Below are positions 13,201-25,300 of a stretch of 64,000 nucleotides of DNA, in pieces (position 1 is the first letter of the stretch; every line of letters begins with the position of its first letter). The notes below the pieces were generated by a model that saw only the letters and a program-made list of their open reading frames with translations, was not told the origin of the DNA and ran no database searches. Both the position numbers and the translations under genes were made by a program. Source of the stretch: Perkinsus chesapeaki (taxonomy: Eukaryota > Perkinsozoa > Perkinsida > Perkinsidae); contig JAAPAO010000126.1 of assembly GCA_013115145.1 (NCBI GenBank), positions 1 through 64,000 on the forward strand. Direction: 5' to 3'.

Positions 13201-14672
13201 TGCCGAGCAATCGACCTATAAAATGAGTAAGGGGCAGATGGTGAAGTGATAGTACTACCGATCCTCTTTAACAGCTATGGCAGCCTTCATGGTGTTGCGA
13301 ACTCTACTGAAATCATTCATCCTCATGGCGATGCTGAGGAAGATACTAAGACAAGGAAAGGAGGCGATAGCCACTCACATGAGAGCGTTGGAAAGATCCT
13401 TCATCTGGGTAAAGATCTCATAGGTCACATTTAAGAGAACCCTCCTCTCCTCGGTATTGGCAGCAAAGTGGGCGAGCCCAACCAAGTACTGGCAGATCCT
13501 AGGCGCTGTGACGCTATCGACAAGCTAAAGAAAAGGAGGATCCCAGGGCCATCTTAGAGCTGCTTACCTGAAGCAGCTTCGATATTCCGTCGGTCTCCGC
13601 TAGTAGATCCACCGCCTCGGTTTCGGCACTGTGACGGATATTATACGGGACCTGATTTGAGGAAGGAGCGGTATGAGCTAAATGAGCATATTGATTACTA
13701 TTTGATCAACCAAATTGATGAGCTCGGTGACATCCTGTCCCTCGGATATACGATTATGATATTCTGTGGCGATTTCACCAGATATGGTCCTATGGCAAGA
13801 CCAACTCTCCAACGATTTGCACAATTCCTGTCCCGTTTATTATTACCTCATAAACTCCATACCCCACTTAGTTATATCTTTATTAGTACCGGCTAATCTA
13901 TATCGCAGACTAGCTCCCTTTTTAACATGACCAACAGAAGGATGTTCTTCCTTCTTGCTTCCCTCAGCCGCAGCAGCCTCCTTGGCAGGCTCCTCAGATG
14001 AGGTTACAGAGGCAGCCGTGCCAGCAGCCTCGTCGCCGGACTTCTGCTCCTTATCCTTTGCCTTCTCCACCGGAATCGTTGTAGAGAGAACCTACATAAA
14101 ATGCAAGGTAGACTCAGGCTCGATTCCCTCCTACAGCAAGGACATCAGCAAGCTCCTTCTTATTCTGGCCATCAGGCATAGCTTCATACCTGATACGGTA
14201 AATAAAGAAAGCCTTCCCTCGTCCTCTTACGCTGAAGCTAACACTGTGAAATGGGCCCTTAGGAACTTCAAGGGTTTCGGTACAGAGGTCATACTGAGGA
14301 CGGTATATCACTACCATTAACAACAACACCCCCTACCTGCTGGCAGCTGATCTCATTTCCTCCCCGATAGCTTGAATAGCTCCAAGGACATCACCCGCCC
14401 TAATAACATGAAATTGAAGCCGCCGAAGCATGGGAGTATCCTACCCAGTAGTGATCGTCTCGACTTGCTTCTCCAAAAGGCTTTTCAAATGTTGGTCCTC
14501 TTCAGACTAAACAAAGCCCGCAATGTCACGACGTCTTGATGGCGGATGCTACCAATTCCTTCTCTGCCTCCAACTTGCGCTTTTTCTCCTCCATAACACG
14601 CCTCCTCTCTTTCGCTGCTCGCTCTGCCTCATCAGCTGCATGTAGCGCTTTCTTATTATCGCCACTGGCCAT
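10249..14672 (-). CDS. RPN1: 26S proteasome regulatory subunit RPN1 (PSMD2)
   Basis: Base subunit of the proteasome 19S particle that receives ubiquitin and shuttle receptors; cytosol and nucleus. Starts at 14672 ([20 protein letters not shown], a charged coiled N-terminus). Family landmarks in order: [156 protein letters not shown] and [16 protein letters not shown]. Stop at 10249-10251. The gene is cut by many introns, most 41-57 nt, all GT-AG where checked. The PC-repeat/HEAT region aligns throughout, so the gene looks intact. An acidic linker ([12 protein letters not shown]) precedes the KGASLRYRL motif. One intron (12499-12555) carries an antisense tRNA B-box-like motif. Confidence 0.95.
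12499..12555 (-). other. RPN1 intron carrying antisense B-box-like motif
   Basis: On the minus strand this 57-nt intron runs from GTAAACGGCTG to GGGTTTCAG and separates AQIDK from YQWSEN. On the plus strand, at 12528-12539, it contains GGTTCGATCCCC, a match to the Pol III B-box consensus. It lacks the GAGGGCATT tail seen in other copies, so its relation to them is weak. Confidence 0.5.
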
Positions 14673-15486
14673 TTACAACAAGCAGGTTCGTTCAAAAACA
14701 CTATTACTATATACAATAATAACAACACTACTATCCATAACTATATCAACAACTACGACTACGCCTACATTGTTGACTTTGCCATTGGCGATAGCCTGCA
14801 TACATCTGCTGCCGTATACAGCTTCACAGTGGTCAGCAAGGCGTCACTAAACTATATTTTACAAGTCATATATACAGATGACGATATCATAATAATGAGA
14901 TCCTCACAGCGCAGAATGATATAAACTAAAGACATTGCAGCCAGGATGAAGTAAGAGGAACCTCGATTGGAGACCTGACCTATATTTACTGCAGTATACT
15001 GGTAGTAAGTATTGCACTTGCATATAATGCAAGTAGATTCCAACATACAGCTAAGAATTCTGTGAACACCTAAACTCGAGGCCAGCTACAAGAAAGTCAG
15101 AAACACTATTAACGCACATGCGGCCGAACACTATCGACGCTCCCGACCAGTCCATCTCCCCGATGTCGATGGTTGACCAAAACCCCTTCCTGGTGCTGCA
15201 GGATTATACACCTATAAGAGGCAGTGCAGCGGTATCCGTATCTTCAGTGAGCCCTACTGTATAGGTACCACTAACCCTCTCTGGTTTAACACCATACGGC
15301 CATCTCTTACTTATCTGCTGCTTTACCTAATAAACTAATACTCAACGAACATTAAGGTATCTCCAACGTGCAGCACACGTATGGAGTAACAACGACGACA
15401 GCTTGGAAACTTGCTGCCGAGATATGCTACGAGACGTCTAGTAGTCCAGCATGCTCTTTGTTTGAGCCTCTTTATTGTAAGATTTA

Positions 15487-15924
15487 AACTGATAACCCTA
15501 TAGTGGAGTGTTGAGATAAGGCTCTATGTAACCCTATCTATAACTGATAACCCTATAGTGGAGTATTGAGATAAGGCTCTATGTCTATCCTATCTATAAC
15601 TGATAACCCTATAGTGGAGTATTGAGATAAGGCTCTATGTCTATCCTATCTATAACTGATAACCCTATAGTGGAGTATNNNNNNNNNNNNNNNNNNNNNN
15701 NNNNNNNNNNNNNNNNNNNNNNNNNNNNNNNNNNNNNNNNNNNNNNNNNNNNNNNNNNNNNNNNNNNNNNNNNNTAGTATTGAGATAAGGCTCTATGTCT
15801 ATCCTATCTATAACTGATAACCCTATAGTGGAGTATTGAGATAAGGCTTTATGGCTATCCTATCTATAACTGATAACCCTATAGTGGAGTATTGAGATAA
15901 GGCTTTATGGCTATCCTATCTATA
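15487..15924. repeat. 56-bp tandem satellite interrupted by N gap
   Basis: The unit starts AACTGATAACCCTATAGTGG and contains GAGTATTGAGATAAGGC. Copies begin near 15487, 15542, 15598 and 15654, then continue after the gap to about 15924. Spacing is 55 bp for the first and 56 bp for later units. Copies are nearly identical, with CTCTATGTC versus CTTTATGGC variants. The first unit differs most, as expected for an array edge. The true copy number is unknown because of the gap. Confidence 0.95.
15679..15774. other. Assembly gap (run of N)
   Basis: About 96 undetermined bases inside the satellite. The gap size is probably nominal; the array likely collapsed or broke the assembly. Confidence 0.98.
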
Positions 15925-16069
15925 TTATCATTCCTATATAACACTTCCAACAGAGCACCCCACAATATTACCGCCACAGGCTTCCCAAAATTAGCAGGTG
16001 GAGGCTTAACAAGATGCCGGGTGTACCTATACTGTCATCCACCAAGCATGAGAGGATGACAGGAGCATC

Positions 16070-17183
16070 TCACCGAACAAGTTTGCCAGTCTGAGGATGC
16101 TTAACATTCCTTGGTCTATATCTATGACGCCATAACCTTTGCTGCAGCATCCACTTAACTTTATCACCATCAACAGCAATAGCATTAACCGTCTGAACAA
16201 TAAGCGTATCGATCCCATCCCAACGTAGCCAGCCCTTTCCCACCTTAGAGGGGTCCTTAAGCGCCATATAATTGAATCTAATAAGCCTGAGGCCAAGCTG
16301 CTTGACCACCCATTTGTAAAGCTCAAAGTCTTTGATGAATAAAGCCTTCATTACCCGATTCCCTGTACTAGGTTCCCATACCTCCTCGGTGCACTGTCAG
16401 CTTACTTCGACAAAGTGCCATCTTTATAGCCTGCTTAGCTCTTGTATTTCTTTCCTGCAATATATTAGTTGCTCGCATATTAAGTATCCTCTCTGTTAAT
16501 CTATCAACACTCTCTTCAACCTCCTATTATACCCCTCATTACATGGCTATTTTAACAGGCAAGCTCCCAGTGTCAAACGCAGACCTCTGGAACTTCTGCA
16601 GCAGCTGGTATCGTCGGAACCTAACCCCACAGCACTCCCCCACCACCACCATCTGCCCTACTTCGAGACTTGCTTCTCCGAGGCGCATGCCAACGACAGT
16701 GTCTGCCGTAACTCCGCTGGTGCTGCACTCAAATCATCTCCACTTAGGTTGTACCTATCAAGCCTCTCCTTTGATGTACCCCTTCCACCCTACACAAAGC
16801 CGGCCGGCCTTTGAGCTCTCATCAACAGGAATTCCTTCTCAGCCGACATCTACGCATTGCAAGCTCTACGGCCGAGACAATCCTCCTCCTACTTGGAAAA
16901 GCGTCTTTATTGGTGCGCATTTCTGTGCCCTATTTCCCGTGAAGCGGTGATACTCTAGCTTTGGCAGCTGGTATTTGTAGGGCATCGGCCCTTGATTAGG
17001 CGGCAGCTTCACTTTAAGGTATGGGTTCTTGGGGAAAAGATTCTTTTTCTTCAACTTCACCTTGGCGAACCCTCGCCTTTGCTGACCGCCAACGATCCAC
17101 CCAGCTGAAGAGATAGAACTACTACTAGCACAGATAGCCGATTGAAGGAGTAAGGGCAGTCCACCGACGCTCCGAGGAATCAT
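16070..17183 (-). CDS. MRPS15: Mitochondrial small-subunit ribosomal protein uS15m
   Basis: Start at 17183 (MIPRSVGGLPLLLQSAICAS), a Ser/Arg-rich, acid-free leader typical of a mitochondrial presequence, followed by a basic stretch (RRGFAKVKLKKKNLFPKNPY). After short introns the uS15 core appears: RRYQLLQKFQRSAFDTGSLP (bacterial uS15 has KFQRHEGDTGSPEVQIA), then DRLTERILNMRATN, then DFELYKWVVKQLGLR, which matches the uS15 C-terminal helix. It ends TGKLVR at 16070. Several intron borders are uncertain because short alternatives exist. Long N- and C-terminal extensions relative to bacterial uS15 are common in alveolate mitoribosomes. Role: binds h22 of small-subunit rRNA. Alternative: a plastid-targeted uS15, not distinguishable here. 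Confidence 0.78.
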
Positions 17184-17395
17184 ATTGAGAGATTTGAACT
17201 GAGCTAGGTATTGGACAACTTCAACACCACAAAGAGTATCTACGGTCTCGACAGCCAGCCCAAACGCGGACGGGGATGTCAGACATGGTCATCAACATTG
17301 ATCGCACAATATTACAGAAAGTAATGGTAACTATACAGCGGGGAGCATTGGCGGCGATCGAGGCTGTAAGTGCGGAAATGATATACATATACTCA

Positions 17396-18485
17396 TCAAT
17401 ATCTTATGCCAGCCTTCCCCATCTACAACAGGGCTTGCTTTCACCAAAGCGTTACTAACTCTATTCTGAAAAGCTTAAGAGTTATCACACCTCTCCCTTC
17501 CACTGCCTACTACCAGTCCGTACGCCAGGCTCTCCTGGAAGTCCATCAAGGTGGCCTCCTCATCCCTCACCATCTCAGTCCAATGGGAGTGCACTGCCAT
17601 ACAAGCTGCTGTAAACAGATCTTCGAACGCTCCTCCAGTCACAGCCATCGCAGAGGCGAAGACTTTCCTCTCGTAGCCAGTGGCCAGTATACCCTCTTTA
17701 GTGACTGGGGAAAACCCTAAGCCCGACAAATAAAGGCTGACCTCCGAGACCACTACTACCTCCTATGATACGCAAATAGTGCAGTAATATATAATGAACG
17801 TTGATAGCAGTAGCTGCAAAGGGATAGTGGAATCTATTGTTGAGGCTGCTGCCACTGTAGCCATCACTACCAGCCACCATCTCACGGAACTCCTATGACA
17901 ACCAATAGCATTAAAACACTTCCAGAGCCTTACTGGTCCGTAGGCTCTAGCAGCCTGCACCATGCAAAGCAGCACATGCCCTCCTGTCCGGAAGTCTGTG
18001 CTTGGTCTGGCGCTCTGGAAACCCACCGACTTCCATCGTTCATCTCTGGGCAAGTTAGGTGCCAATGACCCATCAATCGCTACTAGCTTCCACCATTCAA
18101 CCAGAAGCCTATTCATAGTCTCCTCAGTAAAGGTGTTCTCTACCGCAGCGCTGTGAGCCAGATCAGCCAGTAGACCCTCCTCCACTGGTGTCAGAGGGGC
18201 ATAGGGCCTGACAGAGGCTATCCACCTCCTCACACAGTACGCTAATCTATCAAACCATCGCTTAATACACCGACAAAATCGCCGTAATGCACTATAGGCG
18301 CAGCACCTTTCCTTGAAGGCAGTGGATCTTCCCAAACAACCACAACTGGCCATCGAGGCAAAGATCTCCGGTGCTGATGGTGGAGGTGGATGGCGGCGTT
18401 GCTGTGGTGATGAATCCTCCATAGCCTTATAGCTAGTACTGGATGGTAGTAGTGGGGTTGGAGTAGGGGACGCCGGGGCAGACAT
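17396..18485 (-). CDS. ELMO (CED-12) domain protein
   Basis: Start at 18485 (MSAPASPTPTPLLPSS), with a Pro/Ser-rich N-terminus. Then a Cys/Arg-rich helix (RFCRCIKRWFDRLAYCVRRW), and the ELMO core: LTPVEEGLLADLAHSA, DERWKSVGFQ and RPSTDFRTGGHVLLCMVQAA. The last pair is the ELMOD signature (W..IGFQ..DP.TDFRG.G). After introns follow YPFAATAINVHYILLHYLR and MAVHSHWTEMVRDEEATLMD, matching the C-terminal half. Human ELMOD proteins are GTPase-activating proteins for ARF/ARL GTPases through an Arg in the WKxIGFQ-to-DFRG segment; the Arg in TDFR is present here. The very 3' end is unclear; the stop is placed at 17396-17398 and a further exon is possible. Confidence 0.82.
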
Positions 18486-18629
18486 AATAATAACAAACAA
18501 GTAAAATGGAGACTGATGAAAGCAAATATAGATTGCTTCGCTCCGCTAAAAAACAGTTCACGTTTGACATTTTCAATAGTCACGCGCCACAAAACCTTCA
18601 AAACACGACAGAGAGGACATTATGATAGG

Positions 18630-18800
18630 AACGTTATGCTGGATGATGATGACGATTCTCTTAGTTGTTGTTGTTGTTGTTGCCTTAATTGGCCACGATC
18701 ATCATCATCAAGAGCAATGGACAACAGTGGATTGTGGGGAGGATAATAAGGAAGGGGAAGAATTATTAACAACAACAACTGCTGCTGCTGCTGCTGCTGA
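18630..18800. repeat. Trinucleotide microsatellites flanking the ABC-F 3' end
   Basis: Short runs of GTT (18664-18681), CAT (near 18700), ACA (near 18770) and GCT (18780-18799). Located between the ELMO gene and the stop of the ABC-F gene, so probably untranslated or spacer. Confidence 0.7.
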
Positions 18801-18807
18801 GGCGACG

Positions 18808-21800
18808 TCACTCCCGAAGGGTCTTGATCCTTCCGCCACCGATAAGCTGCTTTTTGGCAAAGTCATCCTTAAGCATGTGTACATAATCTTCAAAGGTACC
18901 CTCAAATACAGTGACACTACCTGTAATAGGGATGATAGAGATGGAATAGAAGAATGGCTTACCTGGACGCCAACCTGACTTCACAGTGCTGTCCTTTTTA
19001 CCAGGCATCACCACCCACAGCTCATCGGCAACCATACTAACCAACCGCTCGTCATGGGACACCAAAACCACACCACCTTCGAACCTATATAGGAAGGATA
19101 AGCTCTATAGGGGGAGGAGGGGAGATGACCTGTTGAGGGCGAGAGCGAGGCCTTCGATGGTCTCCAAATCGAGATGGTTAGTAGGCTCATCCATCAATAG
19201 CAGATGGGGATGCTTATAGGCGATCTGGGCGAAGATGACTCGGGATTTCTGGCCTGCATTGAAATGATCTAGGGGAAGCTTGTCATCTCCCCTACCTCCA
19301 CTGAGCGTCTCGATTGGCTGGAGAGCAAGATCGCCGGCGAGACCGAAGTGACCTGAGAATGCATGCAAAGGGACATATCTACCAAGTCATGTCATCGTAA
19401 TCAGCCGTAAGGATCTTCCTCGTGCCCGCCAATAGCGGCTCTAATCTCCACAGTGTACAGTATCACAATCTTTATAAGTGACTCTTTAAAGCGAACGGTC
19501 TCGAGATATTTCAGAGCTCAAGGAGCGGCCATGATCTTACCTAGATATTTCCGACAGTTTTCGATCGATATTTCGGGGTCCATTCGACGCATTGTGGTAA
19601 CGGCATCGACGGACAAGTCCAATGCATCGACATGATGCTGGGTAAACCTGATAAGTTAACAAGATAATCACGAGAGCGGTATGGCCGCTGCTGCTGCTGA
19701 CCTAGCAATTGATAGCTTAGAGTGACGCCTTACTGCACCGTCTGTAGGGTCCAGTGAGCCGTCCAGTAACTTCAAGAAGGTAGATTTACCTACATAACAC
19801 TTGAGCTATCAACACAGGGCCTGTAGACCTCCTACCTGCTCCATTCGGGCCCACTATAGCTACTCTGCTGTCACAATCGACACCAAAATTGAGATGCCTA
19901 TAAAGTGGTTTGTCGGGATTATAGCCAAACTGAAAACAGGGCAGCATCACTGATAAAGAACATTCGCTTGAAGCCACCGCAGGGAGGGTACCAGCTTTCC
20001 TGAGCAGCGGGAGACGTGCTCTAGATAATCGTGAGATGCAAGATAATTAAGAAACTTGAAGTTCAACAGTTGGGCTTATCAAGCGGCAATTGAACTGCAT
20101 GTCTAAGTTACATACGGCATTCGCCATTCCCTTCCAGTTCCATCTGCCTAGCCCCCTTACCGTGGCATCAAGCACCGATATGCAGGGTGGTGGAAGAGGA
20201 GGGGCAGCTGGGAAGTTAAGCTGCAAATACGGATCATCGTAATCTGACAAAGTGACGTCACCAACTCCATTAAAGAAGACACAGCCTCCTTACCAACTTC
20301 AACGGCTTCATCTTGTAGTTTGGACAACATCTTCATCCTACTCTGAGCTTGCCGGGCCATCTTCTTATTACCATGTCCGAACCTGATACCTATCTCACCC
20401 CCATATGGCTTCACTACCGCCTACCTCGCAATAAACTGCTTCAACTGAGCAACCCTTCGTTCCTGCACCCCGGCCATCACGGACTAAAACACCACCGGCG
20501 CTACAACACCTCCAACAGCAGGCCGCCGACGCCTCACCTGATTAGCTCGGTGCTCAGCACGCACTCTCAGGAAGGTATCATAGTTACCACCATAATACCA
20601 CAGACGCTTGCGGTGGAGGAAGATAGTATGTGAAGTTGTCTGGACTGCGGATGGGAGGGAGGTGGAGCGCTGGAGCTGCCTACCTGGTTGAGGAACCCTC
20701 TGTCGTGACTGACTATAATAACAGTCTTCTCCCAGGATGCAAGGAACTCTTCAAGCCATGTTAAAGCGGGAACATCGAGATGGTTAGTAGGCTCGTCCAA
20801 CAGTAGCAAGTCTGGGGTCATAAACAGGGCCTGAGAAACAGGGCGATAGGAAGAAGAGGACGACGACGACAATCACGACCATCTCCAAAAGGCAGAGGGA
20901 ATGTATACAAGTGAACCCTTAAATTGTACGTTCTACGAACTTTGAATACAAATGCACGAAGCTCACAATCTCATGACCAAAAGTGGAAGGTTCGGAGACC
21001 AAATGCGGTCTTTTTCGCCGCTCAGCCCAGTCTGTGATGAACTATACCAACTGTCACCAACTGTTGATGCCCGTGATTAAGCTGTAGATGATATAGTACC
21101 TGTGCTAGGGCTATACGCATCCTCCATCCTCCTGAGAACTCCTTAGTAGGCCTAACAACAGTATAATATCTTATCCTACCCGCCGCCCCTATTAACTAGT
21201 ACTACCTCGCCTGCGCCTCGGCATCAAAGCCCAGACCAGCCAGGATGGTGGCTGCCCTAGACTCAGCGTTTTCGCTATCAAGCTCATCTAGACGCTCATA
21301 CACCTCCATCAGATCGATACCCATATACTAAACAAAGGTGGTGATGCTAGGAGATAACAGAAAGTAAGGTACCGTAGGCTGCTCAGTCTGGCCTTCCTTC
21401 ACTTCGGTGTTCAGGAGCTTGTGCTCTGCTTTGAGCTAAGATACCACTAAACTCAACCAATCAACCTTCTGCTACTCACCAGCCACTCCCTTTCCTTATC
21501 AGCCTGCAGTACAGCTTTCAGCACCGGTGTGTCATCTCCAGTGATTTCCTGAGCACATCATCTCCACACCAAAGAGGGCCCACCCACCGCCTACCTGCTC
21601 GACATGCATTACGAAGATGAAGTCAGGTATAACAACATCCTCATTAACGATAGCACGCAGCAGCGTCGACTTCCCGACTCCATTTCGCCCGACTAGACCG
21701 TACTGAAAGATACAAAGCCTACAGTAAATGAAGGAACACAGACGACGCCCAACCTTAAAGCCGTCGGCCAACCGGAGAGTGGCGCCGCTAAGTAGCTGTT

Positions 21801-22073
21801 GGCGGCCAGCGAACCTACTTGGAATCTTCGCCAGCTGCTCTCCACGGCGCACCCAGCTTACATGTTGATATCGGTAACCTCTATATCCATATTCTGAGTC
21901 CTATTTCGTGGCGCATCCGGACCCGACCGGCTCACAAATCCGAGGACTTCACGGCTTGGTCGGCCACCAGTGTACTCGGCAGTCTTCTCATCGGCGCTGC
22001 TCTCAGCGGCTTCAGCAGCTTTAGCGGCGGCCTTGGCGCGTCGCTTCTCGGCCTTACGGTCCTTCTTAGCCAT
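18808..22073 (-). CDS. GCN20: ABC-F ATPase of the GCN20/ABCF3 type
   Basis: Soluble twin-ATPase ABC protein; GCN20/ABCF3 works at the ribosome, in yeast with GCN1 in activating the GCN2 kinase. Start at 22073 ([20 protein letters not shown], a lysine-rich N-terminus). First cassette: Walker [30 protein letters not shown] (GCN20-specific), signature [13 protein letters not shown] and Walker [13 protein letters not shown]. Linker: [19 protein letters not shown]. Second cassette: GPNGAGKST (split by a 46-nt intron inside the P-loop), [49 protein letters not shown] and [17 protein letters not shown]. Ends [18 protein letters not shown] then a stop at 18808. The long N-terminal GCN1-binding extension of yeast GCN20 is missing. 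Introns mostly 43-60 nt; one of about 280 nt lies after the first signature and one of about 200 nt follows the second linker. Confidence 0.95.
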
Positions 22074-22330
22074 TATAGTAGAATACACAACTGCTGTGGG
22101 AGGCAGGTAGTGACCAGCTGCTACTGACTGCTACTGCTGCTCTAACGCGACGCTTAGAGAAATAACAAAACTTACGGCAACACGCGGTGGTGGGAGGGAG
22201 GGTGATGATGGTATTAGGGATATACTATCGATAAGAAGACGACGAAGGAGGGGCCTCAATTAGGGGAGGTTCGAGCCACTAGAGCCGTAGATGTTGTGGG
22301 ACATGTTGTATGGTACAATGCTTATTATTA

Positions 22331-25300
22331 TTATTGCATACCACCTAGCCGCCGGCAATAATGAATACTGAAACACCTCTGCCACCACCACAAAGAAGAA
22401 GAAGCAGCAGCAGCACCAGTAGCTAATTTCATACCGCTCTTTCCACCAATCTTACCGTTCAATAGCCACCGAGAAGCTATACGGGAACCAAGCTGTAGAG
22501 CCTGTTTGAGGATGAGGGATATCCTAACACAAGATGCGATCATCATCACCATCACTGTCTTGCCCATTGCCTACCCTCCAATCCTCATCGACCCTCATCC
22601 CAGCTGCCCACCCACTCGCAGTTACCTCCAACACTCGCACCACGTCACCGGCACAGAGATCCAGGAAACTACCAGAATTACCAACGTTCATTGTCTCCGG
22701 ATCCGGTCTGAAAATTTAAAAGATATTCTTCATAGTGCGCAACTGCACCTTACACAAAGTCATGCACTATACGCCTGTACTCATTAACAGCTCTAGTATC
22801 CGGCTCCGACTGCTGCTGCTGTTTTTGTTGTTGTTGCTGCTGATGATGATAGTGATGACTATCATACTCCCTGGTAGGATACTGATGTGCTGCTGTCGCC
22901 GCCGCGGCAATGGCCTCAAACTCCCTTCGCCGTCTAGAGGCTTCATCTTCGTAACCACCAGGCATAAAGTGCTGAGGTGCGGCTGCTGCTGCTGTTGCTG
23001 CCGGGCCTCCTCCCCCCACGCCATTGAATTGATGGTAACCACCGTTATCATAATTCCCTTGATGGTGATGATGATCGTAGCCAGCAGGATAGGGCGGCAT
23101 CTGATTGGAGTAGGAGTGTTGCTGTGGTGGTGGGCCAGTAACATAGTCAGAAGGTCCCATGGTCTGATGGTAAGACCGCTGCTGGGGCGGCAACAGGGGC
23201 GGTCCCTCGAGACGCTGGTCATAGAAATAGCCTTGACCATGCCGCTGCCCAGGAGGATGAACCTATCCAGCAGCAGGCACAATACCAACTTTAGTAACTT
23301 CCAGTGCTCCTCACCTCACTACTGCTGGTGGCATACACCCCACGGTCCTCTTGTCGTAGAGGCGGTGGCATGCGTTCCATATACCCTTGTCTCTCCCCCC
23401 CATCATCACCTTCCCCCATCCGACTCAGTGGCGTCATCGGTGGTTTGCTCCTCCGGGTGCTCGCTTTACTATTAGGTGACCAATCGCTGGTTGGTGGTAG
23501 CGTACCCGACTCCACCAGAGTATCATTGGCTCCCATAGCCATCGCCTCACTAAACGAACAACAACGTGCAGGTGGTCAACCTCTAGATCCCACTATCCAC
23601 CTACTAGACTTTAGGTGCGCTGTTCTTCAACTCCCCCTCAACCGCTGCTGCTATGCTTGCCGCTGCCTCTATCATGCCCAAGGATGCCGTCGGCAATGGT
23701 CCAAGCCCGGCAATGCCCGGTGGCTCCGTTCTTGTCGTAGCAGTTGTGGTACTATCACTTGTCACATCTGCCGCCGCCGGCAGCATACTGCCTGCTTGCC
23801 GCCTCTGTCCACTAGACGGAGACCCTGGCCCTTTATCTCTCAGTGCTGTAGGCGACACCACACCTCCACCGCTGCCTTGCTGCTGCGCTGCCGCCGAGGC
23901 TGATGGAGTTGAGCCACCAACATTACTAGTAGCCGACTTGTTGCGCACGACCGATGCAAAGTCCGCTCGAGGAGCCATCTGATCTCGGACTATCTCCTCA
24001 ACCTGAAGTACAGCAAACCCTTCCATAACACCGTACCCGCGGGGGCGGTGCTGTCGGCGGTCCTACTTGACACTGATGGATATGAGCAGCGTACTCGGAC
24101 ACTGTTCCTTGCCATCGACACTCTATTCCCAGTGCTGTCTTAACCAGTTCACTAGGAGGGTTTCCGCTGGCAGTGCTGCTTGAGCCCTTTCCCCCATCAC
24201 CACCGCTCTCAGCAGCACTGCGCTCCCCCGACCCCAAGGCACCCTCCGCCGCTGCCTTCTCAGCCAGGTACAACGGTGACACAAAATTGACCGGGTGATG
24301 TTTGCACCTACCAAACCAAGTCAGCAAACCTCCGGCATATCTTCCATTTCACCTGACTCTGGTCTGACGGTACTCTCGCAAAGTCTTCTCATCGAGCCCA
24401 CCGACGTCGCTCCTGGCCAGGCCAAGATCACAGCTACAAAGATATCATTATTGATAAGTTAGAAGGATGGGCTACCTCGGACAGGGTATGCTCGTTACAG
24501 GCTGATTCTTCTGCTTGGCTGGAATGGTAAAACGCTCCTGAAGACACCTTGAGGGCCCCCCACAGTCTTAAGGAGTTCACGAAGGATACGGTATGGGTAG
24601 CAAAGCCGAGGAACTTACCATGTGAGCTTGAAAGCAATTACGACAAAATCGATGTCTGCACGGTCTCGCCTGTATTGGGTCCTTTAATACATTGTTACAT
24701 CTCCCACATATACAATGAGAGAGGTCGACAGCTTCCTCACTACAGTCGTTGGGTGGCAATAGATTTACCAATTGATATCTACAATTCAACCTCATTTAGG
24801 TAAACCCACCTCCAACCTAAGATACCCCTACCTATGGATCACCGTATCTGATGCCGGTCCAGAGGGCCTACTAGCCGCTGGCCAAGCTCCCTTCACAGTC
24901 CCACTAGAGGCTCCACTACCAGCGGCGGTATTCACACCACCGCCGCCTGAGGGGCACCTCTTCCCCGTTTGTGTAGCGCCTGCATCCTCCAATGGAGCCA
25001 AATCCATACCGTACTTTCCCCTACTATGTGTTTGAGATGACGTCGCTCCACTTGTCAATGCAGCTGCATTGCCTCCTATAAAGGCCGAAAGTGCATTGGA
25101 AGCTGCCTGGGGCAAAGTGTGGCCGGAAATGCTCATCACCGGGCCCTGAGGCGTCATAGTGAATGCTTTGCGTTTTATCAAAAAGTTGGTAATAAATCGT
25201 ACAACAGCAACTGCTTCTGGACTTACCGACTTCGGCGGTGGAAGCTTCTTTATCTCATCATAGCTTTTACATGACGCTATCTTGACCTGAAAATGCCATA

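Larger units (their letters stand above)
14673..16069. other. Intergenic with satellite and assembly gap
   Basis: About 1.4 kb between uS15m and RPN1, AT-rich, with short microsatellite-like patches. It contains the 56-bp satellite and a run of N described separately. No gene is seen. Confidence 0.6.

Noticed and set aside
16027-16326. 99-codon minus-strand frame overlapping uS15m
   Set aside because: The overlapping frame carries the uS15 C-terminal helix, so this one is a shadow.
19070-19090. GGTTCGAAGG on the minus strand as another B-box copy
   Set aside because: It is the start of the exon encoding [12 protein letters not shown] in the ABC-F gene and fails the consensus CC end.
22735-23475. 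Plus-strand frames of 200 or more codons opposite the LRR-RING-SH3 gene
   Set aside because: They are antisense shadows of repetitive His/Gln and Ser/Gly coding sequence; the minus strand splices into recognisable domains.
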